From assembly GCF_022179805.1 (NCBI RefSeq), contig NZ_BPUO01000004.1, positions 310,001 through 374,000 of the forward strand: 64,000 bases of DNA, written 5' to 3'. Within the stretch, counting starts at the first letter, position 1. Every line of letters starts with the position of its first letter. This DNA comes from Cupriavidus pauculus. Its GTDB lineage: Bacteria > Pseudomonadota > Gammaproteobacteria > Burkholderiales > Burkholderiaceae. The translations under genes and the position numbers were made by a program. Below are positions 10,247 to 18,658 of the stretch, one piece after another. The notes under the pieces were generated by a model. It saw nothing but the letters and a program-made list of their open reading frames with translations. It was not told the DNA's origin and did not search any database.

Positions 10247-10518
10247 GTATCTGTTATGCCCGAAGTCCCGTGGACGCAGGACAGATATCGGATGGTTTTC
10301 TTGGAAACTGAAGCGCCGGACCCCACGGACGAAACCAGTCCGGGGACGAATCCGGTCCCGGAACATGACCTCTGGCTTCGATGGAGCCGGACGTGACGAT
10401 AGCGGCGATTCTAATACGACCTTGCGTGCGCCTGAACACCGCATGGGCAAACGGATTGCGGGAATCGGCGCGGCCGCAACAGGCGGCCCCGGTGGCCCCG
10501 GGTGGCGCATCGGCGGGA
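10247..10518. other. Divergent intergenic region upstream of ilvA
   Basis: About 270 bases between the GGDEF/EAL start and the candidate ilvA promoter. Open frames run through it on both strands but show no family resemblance or plausible start signals. I see no clear repeat or operator. It must contain the promoter of the minus-strand c-di-GMP operon. Confidence 0.5.
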
Positions 10519-10548
10519 TTGACACAATGTGGCGATATCCGTGACACT
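10519..10548 (+). promoter_or_regulatory. Candidate ilvA leader promoter
   Basis: A perfect TTGACA at 10519-10524 is followed after 18 bases by GACACT (3 of 6 matches to the -10 consensus). If used, transcription would start within a few bases of the leader-peptide ATG at 10556, which would make the leader peptide nearly leaderless and would explain why no Shine-Dalgarno is seen before it. The -35 is strong, the -10 weak. Confidence 0.4.
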
Positions 10549-10555
10549 CGCTGCC

Positions 10556-10618
10556 ATGACCTGTTTCGGCCTGCAAATTATCGCGATTATTCGCACCATT
10601 CCTCGAATGGTGGGTTAG
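10556..10618 (+). CDS. ilvA leader peptide (isoleucine-rich)
   Basis: A 20-codon reading frame beginning MTCFGLQ and continuing IIAIIRTI before ending PRMVG and TAG. Five of 20 codons are Ile (ATT/ATC), four of them in the block at 10577-10591, with Leu, Thr and Val codons too. The Ile codons lie just before arm 1 of a hairpin (10594-10612), and the stop codon falls inside arm 2, exactly as in amino-acid attenuators. No good Shine-Dalgarno precedes the ATG; GTG codons at 10529 and 10541 are in-frame alternatives. The role is inferred from geometry. Confidence 0.75.
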   Translation: MTCFGLQIIAIIRTIPRMVG

Positions 10619-10668
10619 CGCGCGTCCGGAACAGACATCGACAACCCGCCCAACGAGGCGGGTTTTTT
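10594..10668 (+). promoter_or_regulatory. ilvA transcription attenuator (hairpin 1:2, antiterminator 2:3, terminator 3:4)
   Basis: Four segments are visible. Arm 1 CACCATT (10594-10600) pairs perfectly with AATGGTG (10606-10612). Segment 2, GGTGGGTT (10609-10616), can instead pair over 8 bp (one G-U) with segment 3, AACCCGCC (10643-10650). Segment 3 otherwise pairs with segment 4, GGCGGGTT (10657-10664), to form the terminator. A ribosome stalled on the Ile codons would cover arm 1, free segment 2 and form the antiterminator, so scarcity of charged tRNA-Ile would switch ilvA on. This is textbook leader-peptide attenuation read directly from the sequence. Confidence 0.8.
10643..10668 (+). terminator. 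Rho-independent terminator of the ilvA leader
   Basis: An 8-bp perfect stem (AACCCGCC / GGCGGGTT) with a six-base loop and a run of six T residues. It lies 48 bases before the ilvA start and is not downstream of any other plus-strand gene, so it acts on the ilvA leader transcript itself. Confidence 0.88.
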
Positions 10669-10716
10669 GTGGCCGCCTCCTGGGAAATCCCCCCGACTTC
10701 AAGACAGGAGCGCCCC

Positions 10717-11802
10717 ATGCAGTCCGTCACCGCCCAGTTCACCGCTACTGCCGCTTCGGCGGCGTCCGCCGCCGTTCTGCATGCAGATGCCGATAGGATC
10801 GACGCAGATGACTACCTGAGGCGCATTTTGACGGCACGCGTGTATGACGTTGCGCGCGAAACGCCGCTGGACCGGGCGCCCGCCTTGTCGGCACGGCTGG
10901 GCCACCAGGTCTGGCTCAAGCGCGAAGACCATCAGCCCGTGTTCTCGTTCAAGGTGCGCGGCGCCTACAACAAGATGGTCAACCTGCCGGCCGATGCGCT
11001 GGCGCGCGGCGTGATCACCGCTTCGGCCGGCAACCATGCCCAGGGCGTGGCGCTATCGGCGGCCCGGCTTGGCGTGCGCGCCGTGATCGTGGTGCCGCAG
11101 ACCGCGCCGCAGGTGAAGGTGGATGCGGTGCGCGCCCATGGCGGCGCCATGGTGGAGGTGGTGCTGGCCGGCGAATCGTATTCAGACGCCTACGACCACG
11201 CGATGGCGCTGCAGCGCGAGCAGGCGCTGACTTTCATCCCCGCGTTCGACGATCCCGACGTGATCGCCGGGCAGGGCACCGTCGGCATGGAAATCCTGCG
11301 CCAGCACCGGGGCGCGCTGGACGCGGTGTTCGTGCCGATCGGCGGCGGCAGCCTGGCGGCCGGCGTGGCGTCCTATATCAAGGCAGTGCGGCCGGAGGTG
11401 CGGGTGATCGGGGTGCAGACCGAGGATTCGTGCGCGATGGCGCGATCGATCGCGGCGGGAGAGCGCGTGACGCTGGCATCGGTGGGTCTGTTCTCCGACG
11501 GCACGGCGGTCAAGCGGGTGGGCGAGGAGACTTTCCGGCTATGCCGCCACCTGCTGGACGACGTGCTGACCGTGGATACCGATGCGCTGTGCGCGGCCAT
11601 CAAGGACATCTTCCAGGACACGCGCAGCCTGGTGGAGCCGGCTGGCGCGCTGGCCGTGGCCGGGCTGAAGCAGTACGCGGGCAGCCTGCCGAACGGGGCG
11701 TCGCGCACGCTGGTGGCGATTGCGTCGGGGGCGAACATGAATTTTGACCGCCTGCGTATCGTGGCCGAGCGGGCCGAGGCGGTGGAGGCGGCGGCGCGCT
11801 GA
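10717..11802 (+). CDS. ilvA: Threonine ammonia-lyase, catalytic domain only
   Basis: A 361-residue PLP enzyme that deaminates threonine to 2-oxobutanoate, the committed step to isoleucine. The N-terminal block YLRRILTARVYDVA matches biosynthetic IlvA rather than TdcB. The PLP lysine is in FSFKVRGAYNKM, and the glycine loop is GGGSLAAG. Biosynthetic IlvA is usually about 500 residues with two C-terminal ACT-like domains that bind Ile and Val; this protein stops right after the catalytic domain (ASGANMNFDRLRIVAERAE) and only 32 bases remain before the next gene, so the regulatory part is absent rather than frameshifted. CAGGAG lies 6 nt before the ATG. Control appears to be by the upstream attenuator. 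Confidence 0.9.
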   Translation: MQSVTAQFTATAASAASAAVLHADADRIDADDYLRRILTARVYDVARETPLDRAPALSARLGHQVWLKREDHQPVFSFKVRGAYNKMVNLPADALARGVITASAGNHAQGVALSAARLGVRAVIVVPQTAPQVKVDAVRAHGGAMVEVVLAGESYSDAYDHAMALQREQALTFIPAFDDPDVIAGQGTVGMEILRQHRGALDAVFVPIGGGSLAAGVASYIKAVRPEVRVIGVQTEDSCAMARSIAAGERVTLASVGLFSDGTAVKRVGEETFRLCRHLLDDVLTVDTDALCAAIKDIFQDTRSLVEPAGALAVAGLKQYAGSLPNGASRTLVAIASGANMNFDRLRIVAERAEAVEAAAR

Positions 11803-11834
11803 GGGCGCGCCGCCGGAGAGGACTTGCCAGGGCG

Positions 11835-13313
11835 TCAGGCTTTTGCCGGCCCGAAGTCCTCGGCGTCGACGTCGTAGTTGGCCGGCTCCCAACGGATGGC
11901 CAGCAGCGCCAGCAGGCCAGCTAGCGGTGCCAGGGCGATGACCCAGAACACCTTGGTGGACAGCGCGGCGGCCAGCACCGGGAACAGGAACAGCGATGCC
12001 GTGGAGCTGGCGCGCATCAGCGTCTGGTTGAAGCCCACGCCCACGCCACGCAGCGAGGTGGGGTAGCTCAGCGACGCGTACGTCATGGTGTGCGCGCCGG
12101 GGCCAAAGCCCTGGCCCAGCAGGAACACGGCCAGGAGCGCGATGGCGGTGACTACTTGGGCGGCACCGTCGGGCTTGCCGACCAGCGCCAGGCCGATCAG
12201 CGCGACCAGCTGGAACGAATAGCCGGTCACGGTCAGCTTCCAGGCGCCGGTCTTGGGCACCAGATGCACGCCGATCAGGCCGCCGACGAAGGCGAACAGC
12301 AGGTTCAGCGCCAGCGACACCAGAATCGTGGTCAGCATGGTCTGGGCCAGGAAGCTGGCGATGATCACGGGCAGGCCGAACGCCACTGCGTTGTACGCGA
12401 ACGACGAGGCAATCGACATGATCGTGGCCAGCGTGGTGCGGCGGGCGTAGACGCCCTTGAGCAGCAGGCCGTAGTTACGCCACGAAGCCGGACGCTTGGG
12501 CGCTTCCACCACCGCGTCGGGGGCCACCACCGCATCGATGCCGTACGACTTGCGCAGGATCTTGGCGGCGCCTTCCAGGTCGCCCTGGTTGGCGGCCCAT
12601 ACCGGCGATTCGCTCATGTAGCGGCTGCGCACGGCAATGATGATCAGGGCCGGCACCGCGCCAAAGCCCAGGATGATGCGCCACAGCAGGCCACTGTGCG
12701 ATGCGGGCAGGATCGAATAGCAGGCCAGCACCAGCAGGTACGACACGCAGATCGCCGCATACCAGGTGGGGCACCACATCGCCACCCGTGCGGCCTTGTT
12801 GCCATGCCCCTTTAGCTTGGAGAATTCGGCCAGGAAGGCCATGGCGACAGGCAGGTCGATGCCGACCCCGAGGCCCATGACAAAGCGGGCGCCGGCCAGC
12901 ACGTATTCATTCGGTGCGAACGCGCAGGCGATGGCGGCGATCACGAAGCAGAGCATGTCGGCCATGAACACGCGGTAGCGGCCGATGCGGTCGGTGAAAT
13001 AGCCACCCAGGAAGGCGCCGACAATCGCACCGAACGTGATGGCCGAGGCCACCATGCCGGTACCGGCCGGCGTCAGGCCGAATTCCTTGGTAACGTCCTT
13101 GAGGCCGAAGGCCAGGGCGCCAAGGTCGTAGGCGTCCAGGAAAATGCCGCCCAGCGCAATCGCCACCACGATGCGGGCGTTGCTGACGGCGGCGCCGCCT
13201 TCGTTGACAAGCCGCGCCACATCGGCGGCGGAACGGATGACGGCCTTGGACGGCGTGGCCGTCTGGGCGGCAGCCTGTGCACCGGCGGGCGACAGGGCGA
13301 GATCGACTGACAT
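11835..13313 (-). CDS. MFS transporter (sugar/aromatic acid type)
   Basis: A 492-residue, 12-segment major facilitator protein with an extended, hydrophilic N-terminus of about 45 residues. The loop after helix 2 reads GGYFTDRIGRYR, and the sixth-helix/loop region ends RSRYMSESPVWAA, as in the MHS/AAHS and sugar porter branches. The ATG at 13313 (MSVDLALSP) is preferred over 13397 because the intervening codons are not protein-like, though the Shine-Dalgarno is weak. It converges on ilvA. Substrate unknown. Confidence 0.82.
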   Translation of the reverse strand: MSVDLALSPAGAQAAAQTATPSKAVIRSAADVARLVNEGGAAVSNARIVVAIALGGIFLDAYDLGALAFGLKDVTKEFGLTPAGTGMVASAITFGAIVGAFLGGYFTDRIGRYRVFMADMLCFVIAAIACAFAPNEYVLAGARFVMGLGVGIDLPVAMAFLAEFSKLKGHGNKAARVAMWCPTWYAAICVSYLLVLACYSILPASHSGLLWRIILGFGAVPALIIIAVRSRYMSESPVWAANQGDLEGAAKILRKSYGIDAVVAPDAVVEAPKRPASWRNYGLLLKGVYARRTTLATIMSIASSFAYNAVAFGLPVIIASFLAQTMLTTILVSLALNLLFAFVGGLIGVHLVPKTGAWKLTVTGYSFQLVALIGLALVGKPDGAAQVVTAIALLAVFLLGQGFGPGAHTMTYASLSYPTSLRGVGVGFNQTLMRASSTASLFLFPVLAAALSTKVFWVIALAPLAGLLALLAIRWEPANYDVDAEDFGPAKA

Positions 13314-13573
13314 TTGTAGTTTTCGAGGGCGCTGTAGAAAGGAAGGCGAGCGCCTCCCAGCACTCGCCCAGTCAACGGCGGATCGTACGACAACCACCGG
13401 TCCAGGCCAAATGCATTGTTGTTATATCTTTAGAACTGCACCCACCGGCAGGGTGAAGGACGCGTTGCGGCGCCACGGAATTCCTTGAGCACGGCTATAC
13501 CGCTGCCGCTCCGCATGTTGTACGATGACTGCCATATCAGCAGTTGCTTAACACACGAACGGAGACATCGAGC

Positions 13574-14332
13574 ATGACAAAGCAGGCAAAGGTTGCATTG
13601 GTCACGGGCGCCGCGCGCGGCATCGGCAAGGCGGTGGCGCAGGCCATGCTGGCCGACGGCTACCAGGTAGTGCTGGCGGGACGCACCGCCGAAACGCTCG
13701 AAGCCCTGGCGGCCCAGGCCAACGCGGCCGGGCAGACGGCGCTGGCCGTGCAGTGCGATGTCAGCAACCCAGCCTCGGTGGACGCGATGTACGCCCAGGT
13801 GCGCGACCGCTTCGGGCGCCTCGATGTGCTGTTCAACAACGCCGGTATCAACGCGCCGGCGATCTGTATCGACGAATTGTCGTTCGAGCAGTGGAAGGCC
13901 GTGGTCGACACCAACCTGACGGGTGCCTTTCTGTGCGCACGCGGCGCATTCGCGCTGATGAAGTCGCAAGACCCGCGCGGCGGCCGGATCATCAACAATG
14001 GTTCGATCTCGGCCCACGCGCCGCGCCCGAACACCGTGCCGTACACCGCCACCAAGCACGCCATCACCGGGCTGACCAAGAGCCTGTCGCTCGACGGCCG
14101 TCCCTATGACATCGCCTGCGGCCAGATCGACATCGGCAACGCCGGCACCGACATGGCCAACCGCATGGCGCGCGGCGTGCCGCAGGCCAACGGCGAAATC
14201 CGCCCGGAACCGCTGATGGACGTGAACCACATCGCGACTTCGGTGCTGCACATGGCCAACCTGCCGCTGGAAACCAACGTCCAGTTCATGACCGTGATGG
14301 CCACGAAGATGCCGTTCGTCGGACGCGGCTGA
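13574..14332 (+). CDS. Short-chain dehydrogenase/reductase
   Basis: A 252-residue classical SDR. It has the cofactor motif [10 protein letters not shown] near residue 12, NNAG in the middle, the catalytic Ser in NGSISAHAP and the YxxxK pair in YTATKHA. GGAGA lies 8 nt before the chosen ATG at 13574; an in-frame start at 13544 lacks such a site. The conserved C-terminal [14 protein letters not shown] is complete. It stands alone between an MFS gene and the catalase region; substrate unknown, NADP(H) preference suggested by the Arg after the glycine motif. Confidence 0.88.
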   Translation: MTKQAKVALVTGAARGIGKAVAQAMLADGYQVVLAGRTAETLEALAAQANAAGQTALAVQCDVSNPASVDAMYAQVRDRFGRLDVLFNNAGINAPAICIDELSFEQWKAVVDTNLTGAFLCARGAFALMKSQDPRGGRIINNGSISAHAPRPNTVPYTATKHAITGLTKSLSLDGRPYDIACGQIDIGNAGTDMANRMARGVPQANGEIRPEPLMDVNHIATSVLHMANLPLETNVQFMTVMATKMPFVGRG

Positions 14333-14356
14333 AACTGGGGTCGGATCGGGCTCGGC

Positions 14357-14866
14357 TCATTGATGGCCGGGCCGTCCGGCCATGAACGCGGCCGCATCGG
14401 CGGCTGTCATGCCGCGCTCGTCGCGCGCCTCGGGGTCGGCGCCGTGTGTCTTCAGTAGTTCGACGATCTCGGCACGCTGGAACATCGCCGCCACCATCAG
14501 TGCCGTGCGGCCATCGGGCGACGCGCCTTCGACGTCCGCGCCGTGTTCCAGCAAGATTTCGATGATTTCCTTGTAGCCCTTGTAGGCGGCGCCGGCAATC
14601 GGCGTCTGTCCCATCGCGTTGCGCGTGTCGGGCGACGCGCCCTTTTGCAGCAGCATGCGCAGGGTATCGGCGTGGCCGTGGTACGCGACCAGCATCACCA
14701 GTGTGTCGCCTTTTTCATTGCGCAGGTTCGCCGGCATGCCGCGTTCGATCAGCACCGCCAGCGCAGCTTCGTCGCCATTGCGTGCCAGATCGAAGACCTG
14801 GCCGAGCGCCGCGATCATGCGGGCTTCCTCGTCGGCGGTCATGGTGGAGGCTTGAGACTGGTCCAT
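14357..14866 (-). CDS. Ankyrin-repeat protein associated with catalase
   Basis: A 169-residue protein with four ankyrin repeats (for example KGDTLVMLVAYHGHADTLRMLLQKGA and DGRTALMVAAMFQRAEIVELLKTHGA). No signal peptide is seen, so it is predicted cytoplasmic. It lies 94 nt downstream of katA on the same strand. In Pseudomonas an ankyrin protein (AnkB) encoded next to catalase KatB is needed for full catalase activity; a similar job is likely here but inferred from context. A solo repeat hairpin lies between the two genes. Confidence 0.88.
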   Translation of the reverse strand: MDQSQASTMTADEEARMIAALGQVFDLARNGDEAALAVLIERGMPANLRNEKGDTLVMLVAYHGHADTLRMLLQKGASPDTRNAMGQTPIAGAAYKGYKEIIEILLEHGADVEGASPDGRTALMVAAMFQRAEIVELLKTHGADPEARDERGMTAADAAAFMAGRPGHQ

Positions 14867-14918
14867 CGGCTGTACTCGCTTCGAATTTCGTGTGGAGGGC
14901 GGGGTGCCTGCCCCCGAT

Positions 14919-14947
14919 CCCTCTCCGGCGCGCCGCGCGGGAGAGGG
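14919..14947. repeat. Solo GAGAGGG hairpin between katA and the ankyrin gene
   Basis: CCCTCTCC and GGAGAGGG flank a GC-rich palindromic centre (GGCGCGCC), forming a strong hairpin related to the arms of the paired repeat elements elsewhere in the window. It has no second arm or GGCGGTTCAAA spacer. It has no T-run, so it is more likely a processing or stabilising structure between the two genes than a terminator. Confidence 0.65.
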
Positions 14948-14960
14948 ATGATGCAGGCAA

Positions 14961-16409
14961 TTACCTGGCGTTCTCGATCGCCTCGATCGCCGCCGCCACG
15001 CCCGCGCCGTAGGCCGGATCGGCCTTGGTGCAGTGCTCGATGTGCTTCGCCTGGATATGGCGGGACACACCCTTGATGGCGCGCGCCGTGTTGTCAAACA
15101 GCGCCTGCTTTTGCGCCGGCGACATCAGGCGGAACAGCGCGCCCGGTTGCGAGAAGTAGTCGCTGTCCTCGCGATGGTTCCAGTGGTCTGCCGTGCCTTC
15201 CAGCGTCAGCGGCGGTTCACGGAAGTCCGGCTGCTCGGTCCACTCGCCCTTGGTGTTCGGTTCGTAGGCGATAGTACCGCCCGAATTGGTGTCGGTGCGT
15301 CCGCGGCCATCGCGGTGGTAGCTGTTCACATACTTCGCGGCCTTGGGTGCGTTGACCGGAATCAGGTGATGGTTGACGCCCAGGCGATAGCGCTCGGCAT
15401 CGCCATACGAGAACAGGCGGCCCTGCAGCATCTTGTCCGGCGAGAAACCCACGCCCGGCACGATGGTCGACGGTGCGAATGCCGACTGTTCCACCTCGGC
15501 GAAATGGTTCTCGGGATTGCGGTTCAGTTCCATCACGCCCACTTCGATCAGCGGATAGTCCTTCTTCGGCCAGACCTTGGTCAGGTCGAACGGGTTGTAG
15601 CGGTAACCGCCGGCCTCGGCCTCGGGCATGATCTGCACGAACAGCTTCCAGCGCGGGAATTCGCCGCGCTCGATCGCCTCATACAGGTCGCGCTGATGGT
15701 ATTCGCGGTCCTGGCCGGTAGCCTGGGCGGCTTCGGCGTCGGTCAGGTTCTGGATGCCCTGCTGGGTCACGAAGTGGAACTTCACCCAGTAGCGCTGCAT
15801 GTCCTTGCTGATGAAGCTGTACGTGTGGCTGCCGAAGCCATGCATGTTGCGCCAGCTGCGCGGAATGCCGCGGTCGCTCATGACGATAGTGACCTGGTGC
15901 AGTGCCTCGGGCAGGCCGGTCCAGAAGTCCCAGTTGTTCTCGGCGCTGCGCATGCCGGTGCGCGGGTCGCGCTTTACGGCATGGTTCAGGTCGGGGAATT
16001 TCAGCGGATCACGCAGGAAGAAGACTGGCGTGTTGTTGCCCACCAGGTCCCAGTTGCCTTCCTCCGTATAGAACTTGATGGCGAAGCCGCGAATATCACG
16101 CTCGGCATCGGCCGCGCCGCGCTCGCCGGCCACCGACGAGAAACGCATGAACAGTTCGGTCTTCTTGCCAATTTCCGAGAACAGGTTGGCGCGGGTGTAC
16201 TTGGTGATGTCGTGCGTGACGGTGAACGTGCCATAGGCGCCCGAACCCTTGGCGTGCATGCGGCGTTCAGGAATGACTTCGCGGTCGAAGTGGGCAAGCT
16301 TTTCCAGGAACCAGACATCCTGGAGCAGCGCGGGGCCGCGCGGGCCGGCTGTCTGAATATTGTTGTTATCGACGACGGGCGCGCCGAAAGCGGTCGTGAG
16401 CTTTTTCAT
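14961..16409 (-). CDS. katA: Monofunctional heme catalase (small-subunit, clade 3)
   Basis: A 482-residue catalase that disproportionates H2O2. The distal His is in [16 protein letters not shown], the distal Asn in the GNNTPVFF block, and the proximal Tyr heme ligand in [16 protein letters not shown]. The length fits NADPH-binding small-subunit catalases. The ATG at 16409 is preceded by AGGAGTCT and gives the usual [12 protein letters not shown] start; the frame continues upstream without protein-like content. The upstream region contains an OxyR-like array. No signal peptide, so cytoplasmic. Confidence 0.96.
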   Translation of the reverse strand: MKKLTTAFGAPVVDNNNIQTAGPRGPALLQDVWFLEKLAHFDREVIPERRMHAKGSGAYGTFTVTHDITKYTRANLFSEIGKKTELFMRFSSVAGERGAADAERDIRGFAIKFYTEEGNWDLVGNNTPVFFLRDPLKFPDLNHAVKRDPRTGMRSAENNWDFWTGLPEALHQVTIVMSDRGIPRSWRNMHGFGSHTYSFISKDMQRYWVKFHFVTQQGIQNLTDAEAAQATGQDREYHQRDLYEAIERGEFPRWKLFVQIMPEAEAGGYRYNPFDLTKVWPKKDYPLIEVGVMELNRNPENHFAEVEQSAFAPSTIVPGVGFSPDKMLQGRLFSYGDAERYRLGVNHHLIPVNAPKAAKYVNSYHRDGRGRTDTNSGGTIAYEPNTKGEWTEQPDFREPPLTLEGTADHWNHREDSDYFSQPGALFRLMSPAQKQALFDNTARAIKGVSRHIQAKHIEHCTKADPAYGAGVAAAIEAIENAR

Positions 16410-16550
16410 ACAGACTCCTTGATGCTTGTGGCATGGCCCTGCTGGGCCATGTCCGGACGTTTGTGGGTCAGACGGGGCAGGCTGCCACCGATGGCGCGAT
16501 GCATCGGTGAAAGACGGTTGCACTATCGCAGATGGACTGCGACAAGTCAT

Positions 16551-16587
16551 ATCGTATTGATCAATGGCCGCAATAGGCCATCAGACT
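16551..16587. promoter_or_regulatory. Possible OxyR site upstream of katA
   Basis: Four tetramers with 7-base spacing, ATCG-CAAT-ATAG-GACT, compared with the OxyR pattern ATAG-CTAT-ATAG-CTAT, give 11 of 16 matches, the last tetramer being poor. It lies 140-180 bases before the katA start, within the 358-base gap between katA and the next small frame; I see no other feature in that gap. Confidence 0.35.
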
Positions 16588-16768
16588 TTCTGGTTAGTGA
16601 ATTAAATGGTTTAGACGATGGTCAACTGACGGTGGCCACTTGCCCGCGCAGAATCTCGTAAATGTTCGATGTCATTGACGGCAAATTGACGCCGCGATTA
16701 TCGATCTTTGCAACGTTTCGATAATGGACCTCATAAGCTGAAGACATTCAAACCGTCATGTCTGCGTC

Positions 16769-16942
16769 ATGTGGATGGCATTCAGGATTGGCATTGCCGT
16801 GGTCGCGCTGGTCGCATTACTGGCGCTGTTTATCTGCCAGTACCGGTTGTCTGACCGGCTGTCACGCCGGGAAGCCGCGCTCGGGCGGCCGGAGGGGGAG
16901 GGCGGCGGAACTCAGTCGTCGGACGTGGCGAACTGGAACTGA
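16769..16942 (+). CDS. Possible small single-pass membrane protein
   Basis: A 57-codon frame beginning MWMAFRIG. One hydrophobic helix (about residues 5-23, IGIAVVALVALLALFI) is followed by a charged tail (QYRLSDRLSRREAALGRP) and a Gly/Ser-rich end, a normal layout for a small inner-membrane protein. It overlaps the 3' end of the convergent diguanylate cyclase gene by 31 bases and has no good Shine-Dalgarno. I recognise no family; it could be spurious. Confidence 0.35.
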   Translation: MWMAFRIGIAVVALVALLALFICQYRLSDRLSRREAALGRPEGEGGGTQSSDVANWN

Positions 16943-18084
16943 CCCTTGCCCTGGGCCTTGGCGCGATACAGCGCGCGGTCGGCCAGGTGCAGGATGTCGT
17001 CGGCGGTCAGCCCTTCGGGGCGCACGTGGGCGATGCCGATGCTGACGCCCAGCAGCGCCTGGTGGCCGGTGGACAGTACATAGGGCGCGCTGACTTCGCG
17101 CAGCAGGTCGTGCGCCAGGTTCTGGACGCTCTGGGTACTTTCATTGCGCAGCACGATCACGAATTCGTCGCCGCCAATGCGGTAGACCAGGCCGCGGCCA
17201 GGCACCGCGCCGCGCAGGCGCTCGCCCACGCGCACCAGCAACTCGTCGCCGCTGCCATGGCCGTATGAGTCGTTGACGGGCTTGAAGCCGTCCAGGTCCA
17301 TATACAGCAGGGTCAGGAACCGGCCCGTGGCCATGCGCTGGGCACTGGCCTCGCGGATTTCGGCCAGCAGGCTCGACCGGTTCAGCAGCCCGGTCAGCGA
17401 ATCGTGGCGTGCCCGGTGCGCGTTCTCTCTTTCGGAACGCATCGTGGCCACCACCATGGCATTCATGCGGAACGACGCACTGGTCATGCTGATGACATAC
17501 ACCGGCAGTTGCAGCAGCGTGAGCAGGAACAGCGGTTCGTGGGCCATCAGCGCGCCGGCGCAGATCGGGCCCAGGCTCAGCAGGATCATCAGCGCCGTCA
17601 TGCGCGGCGCGCCATAGTTGCGGAAACAGATGCCGCCGCACATGGCCGCGCCCGACAGGCAGGCCATGGCGGCACTGAGCCAGTCGCCGCTGACCACGCT
17701 CAGGTATGAACCCAGGCCAACCCCGGCGGCCCAGGCCAGGGTCAGCAGCATGTGCCAGTCGGTGGGCGTCGGGCGGCCTGCGCGGGCGGCCCGACGCGCG
17801 ACGAGCAGCACGGCCACGCGCGATATGCAGACCAGGATTTCCAGCCCCAGCCAGACCATGAACTCCGGCCGGCGCATATGGAGCGTGATGATGATGGCCA
17901 CCATCAGCGTGTTGAGAATGCCGCCAAAAAAGATCGACAGCGTGCCGAACAGGCTGCCCACCAGTGCCTCGCGGATTTCGGTTGGCACGTCCCGGCCGGG
18001 CTCCGCGAGCCAGCGCATATAGCGCCAGCGCGGGGCGCTGTAGAGCTGGCCCGACAGGAACATGGGGGAGTAGCGTTGGGTCAT
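16912..18084 (-). CDS. Membrane-anchored diguanylate cyclase
   Basis: A 390-residue protein. About six hydrophobic segments (residues 40-205) form an integral-membrane sensor, followed by a GGDEF domain with the intact motif RIGGDEFVIVL and the usual HDSLTGLLNRSSL start. No RxxD inhibitory site precedes the motif (it reads PGRG). The product would be c-di-GMP. It is the second of three GGDEF proteins in the window. Monocistronic; ligand unknown. Confidence 0.92.
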   Translation of the reverse strand: MTQRYSPMFLSGQLYSAPRWRYMRWLAEPGRDVPTEIREALVGSLFGTLSIFFGGILNTLMVAIIITLHMRRPEFMVWLGLEILVCISRVAVLLVARRAARAGRPTPTDWHMLLTLAWAAGVGLGSYLSVVSGDWLSAAMACLSGAAMCGGICFRNYGAPRMTALMILLSLGPICAGALMAHEPLFLLTLLQLPVYVISMTSASFRMNAMVVATMRSERENAHRARHDSLTGLLNRSSLLAEIREASAQRMATGRFLTLLYMDLDGFKPVNDSYGHGSGDELLVRVGERLRGAVPGRGLVYRIGGDEFVIVLRNESTQSVQNLAHDLLREVSAPYVLSTGHQALLGVSIGIAHVRPEGLTADDILHLADRALYRAKAQGKGQFQFATSDD

Positions 18085-18288
18085 CGCTCGTGATTTTGCC
18101 AGAGCCAGGTTACGCCGCGTGCACTACAAAGGGGGGTGTTGGGCGCCGGGCACGGCGCGGACCCGCCATGACGCACTGCGGCAAAAGCGGCGCGAGCGCT
18201 CCACAGGCACTGGAGCGGGGCAGGTTTTCCGTGCCTTTTCAGACGGCCCTTATATCCTTACAGGGAAAACAACCCGCAGGAGACAACG

Positions 18289-18600
18289 ATGCAAGCGAGG
18301 TTTGCGCGCGGCATTGCGCAAACGCCACTGACGGTGGCGGCCCGGGAATATCCGCTGGCGGAGGAGGCCGCCATGCCCGAGGTCGGCGACCTGGTGAGCG
18401 TCTACAGCCAGGATCTGGAGACCGAGTTCAGCATCCGGCTGAACGCCGTGGCGGGGCCGGATCTCTGGTATGGCGTGATCTATGCCATCAACCGCGGCGC
18501 CGAAATGCTGGTGGTTGCCGAGGGGCTGGAGCTTGACGACGTGGTGAGCGTCCGGCGACAGGAGATTGCGTCGGTCATCAAGGCGGACCATCCGCATTGA
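18289..18600 (+). CDS. Conserved small protein of unknown function
   Basis: A 103-residue protein with no signal peptide or membrane segment. The core (VGDLVSVYSQDLETEFSIRLNAVAGPDLWYGVIYAINRG) is mixed charged/hydrophobic and compatible with a small beta-rich fold. CAGGAGA lies 5-11 nt before the ATG, a strong ribosome site, and the composition matches the surrounding genes, so it is a real gene. I do not recognise a family. Confidence 0.75.
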   Translation: MQARFARGIAQTPLTVAAREYPLAEEAAMPEVGDLVSVYSQDLETEFSIRLNAVAGPDLWYGVIYAINRGAEMLVVAEGLELDDVVSVRRQEIASVIKADHPH

Positions 18601-18658
18601 TGCCGGAGCCCGGTGGGGCAGACGTTGGCGCCCCGGTCCGGCGGAGGGTATGCTGCGC

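Noticed and set aside
8492-10396. A 634-codon plus-strand frame
   Set aside because: Antisense to the GGDEF/EAL gene, whose domains are intact.
10717-11835. Frameshift as the cause of the short IlvA
   Set aside because: Only 32 bases separate the stop from the end of the next gene, too little for any hidden regulatory domain.
16758-17045. A 95-codon plus-strand frame antisense to the diguanylate cyclase end
   Set aside because: Composition is that of a shadow; the overlapping 57-codon frame at 16769 has the more protein-like sequence and is listed instead with low confidence.
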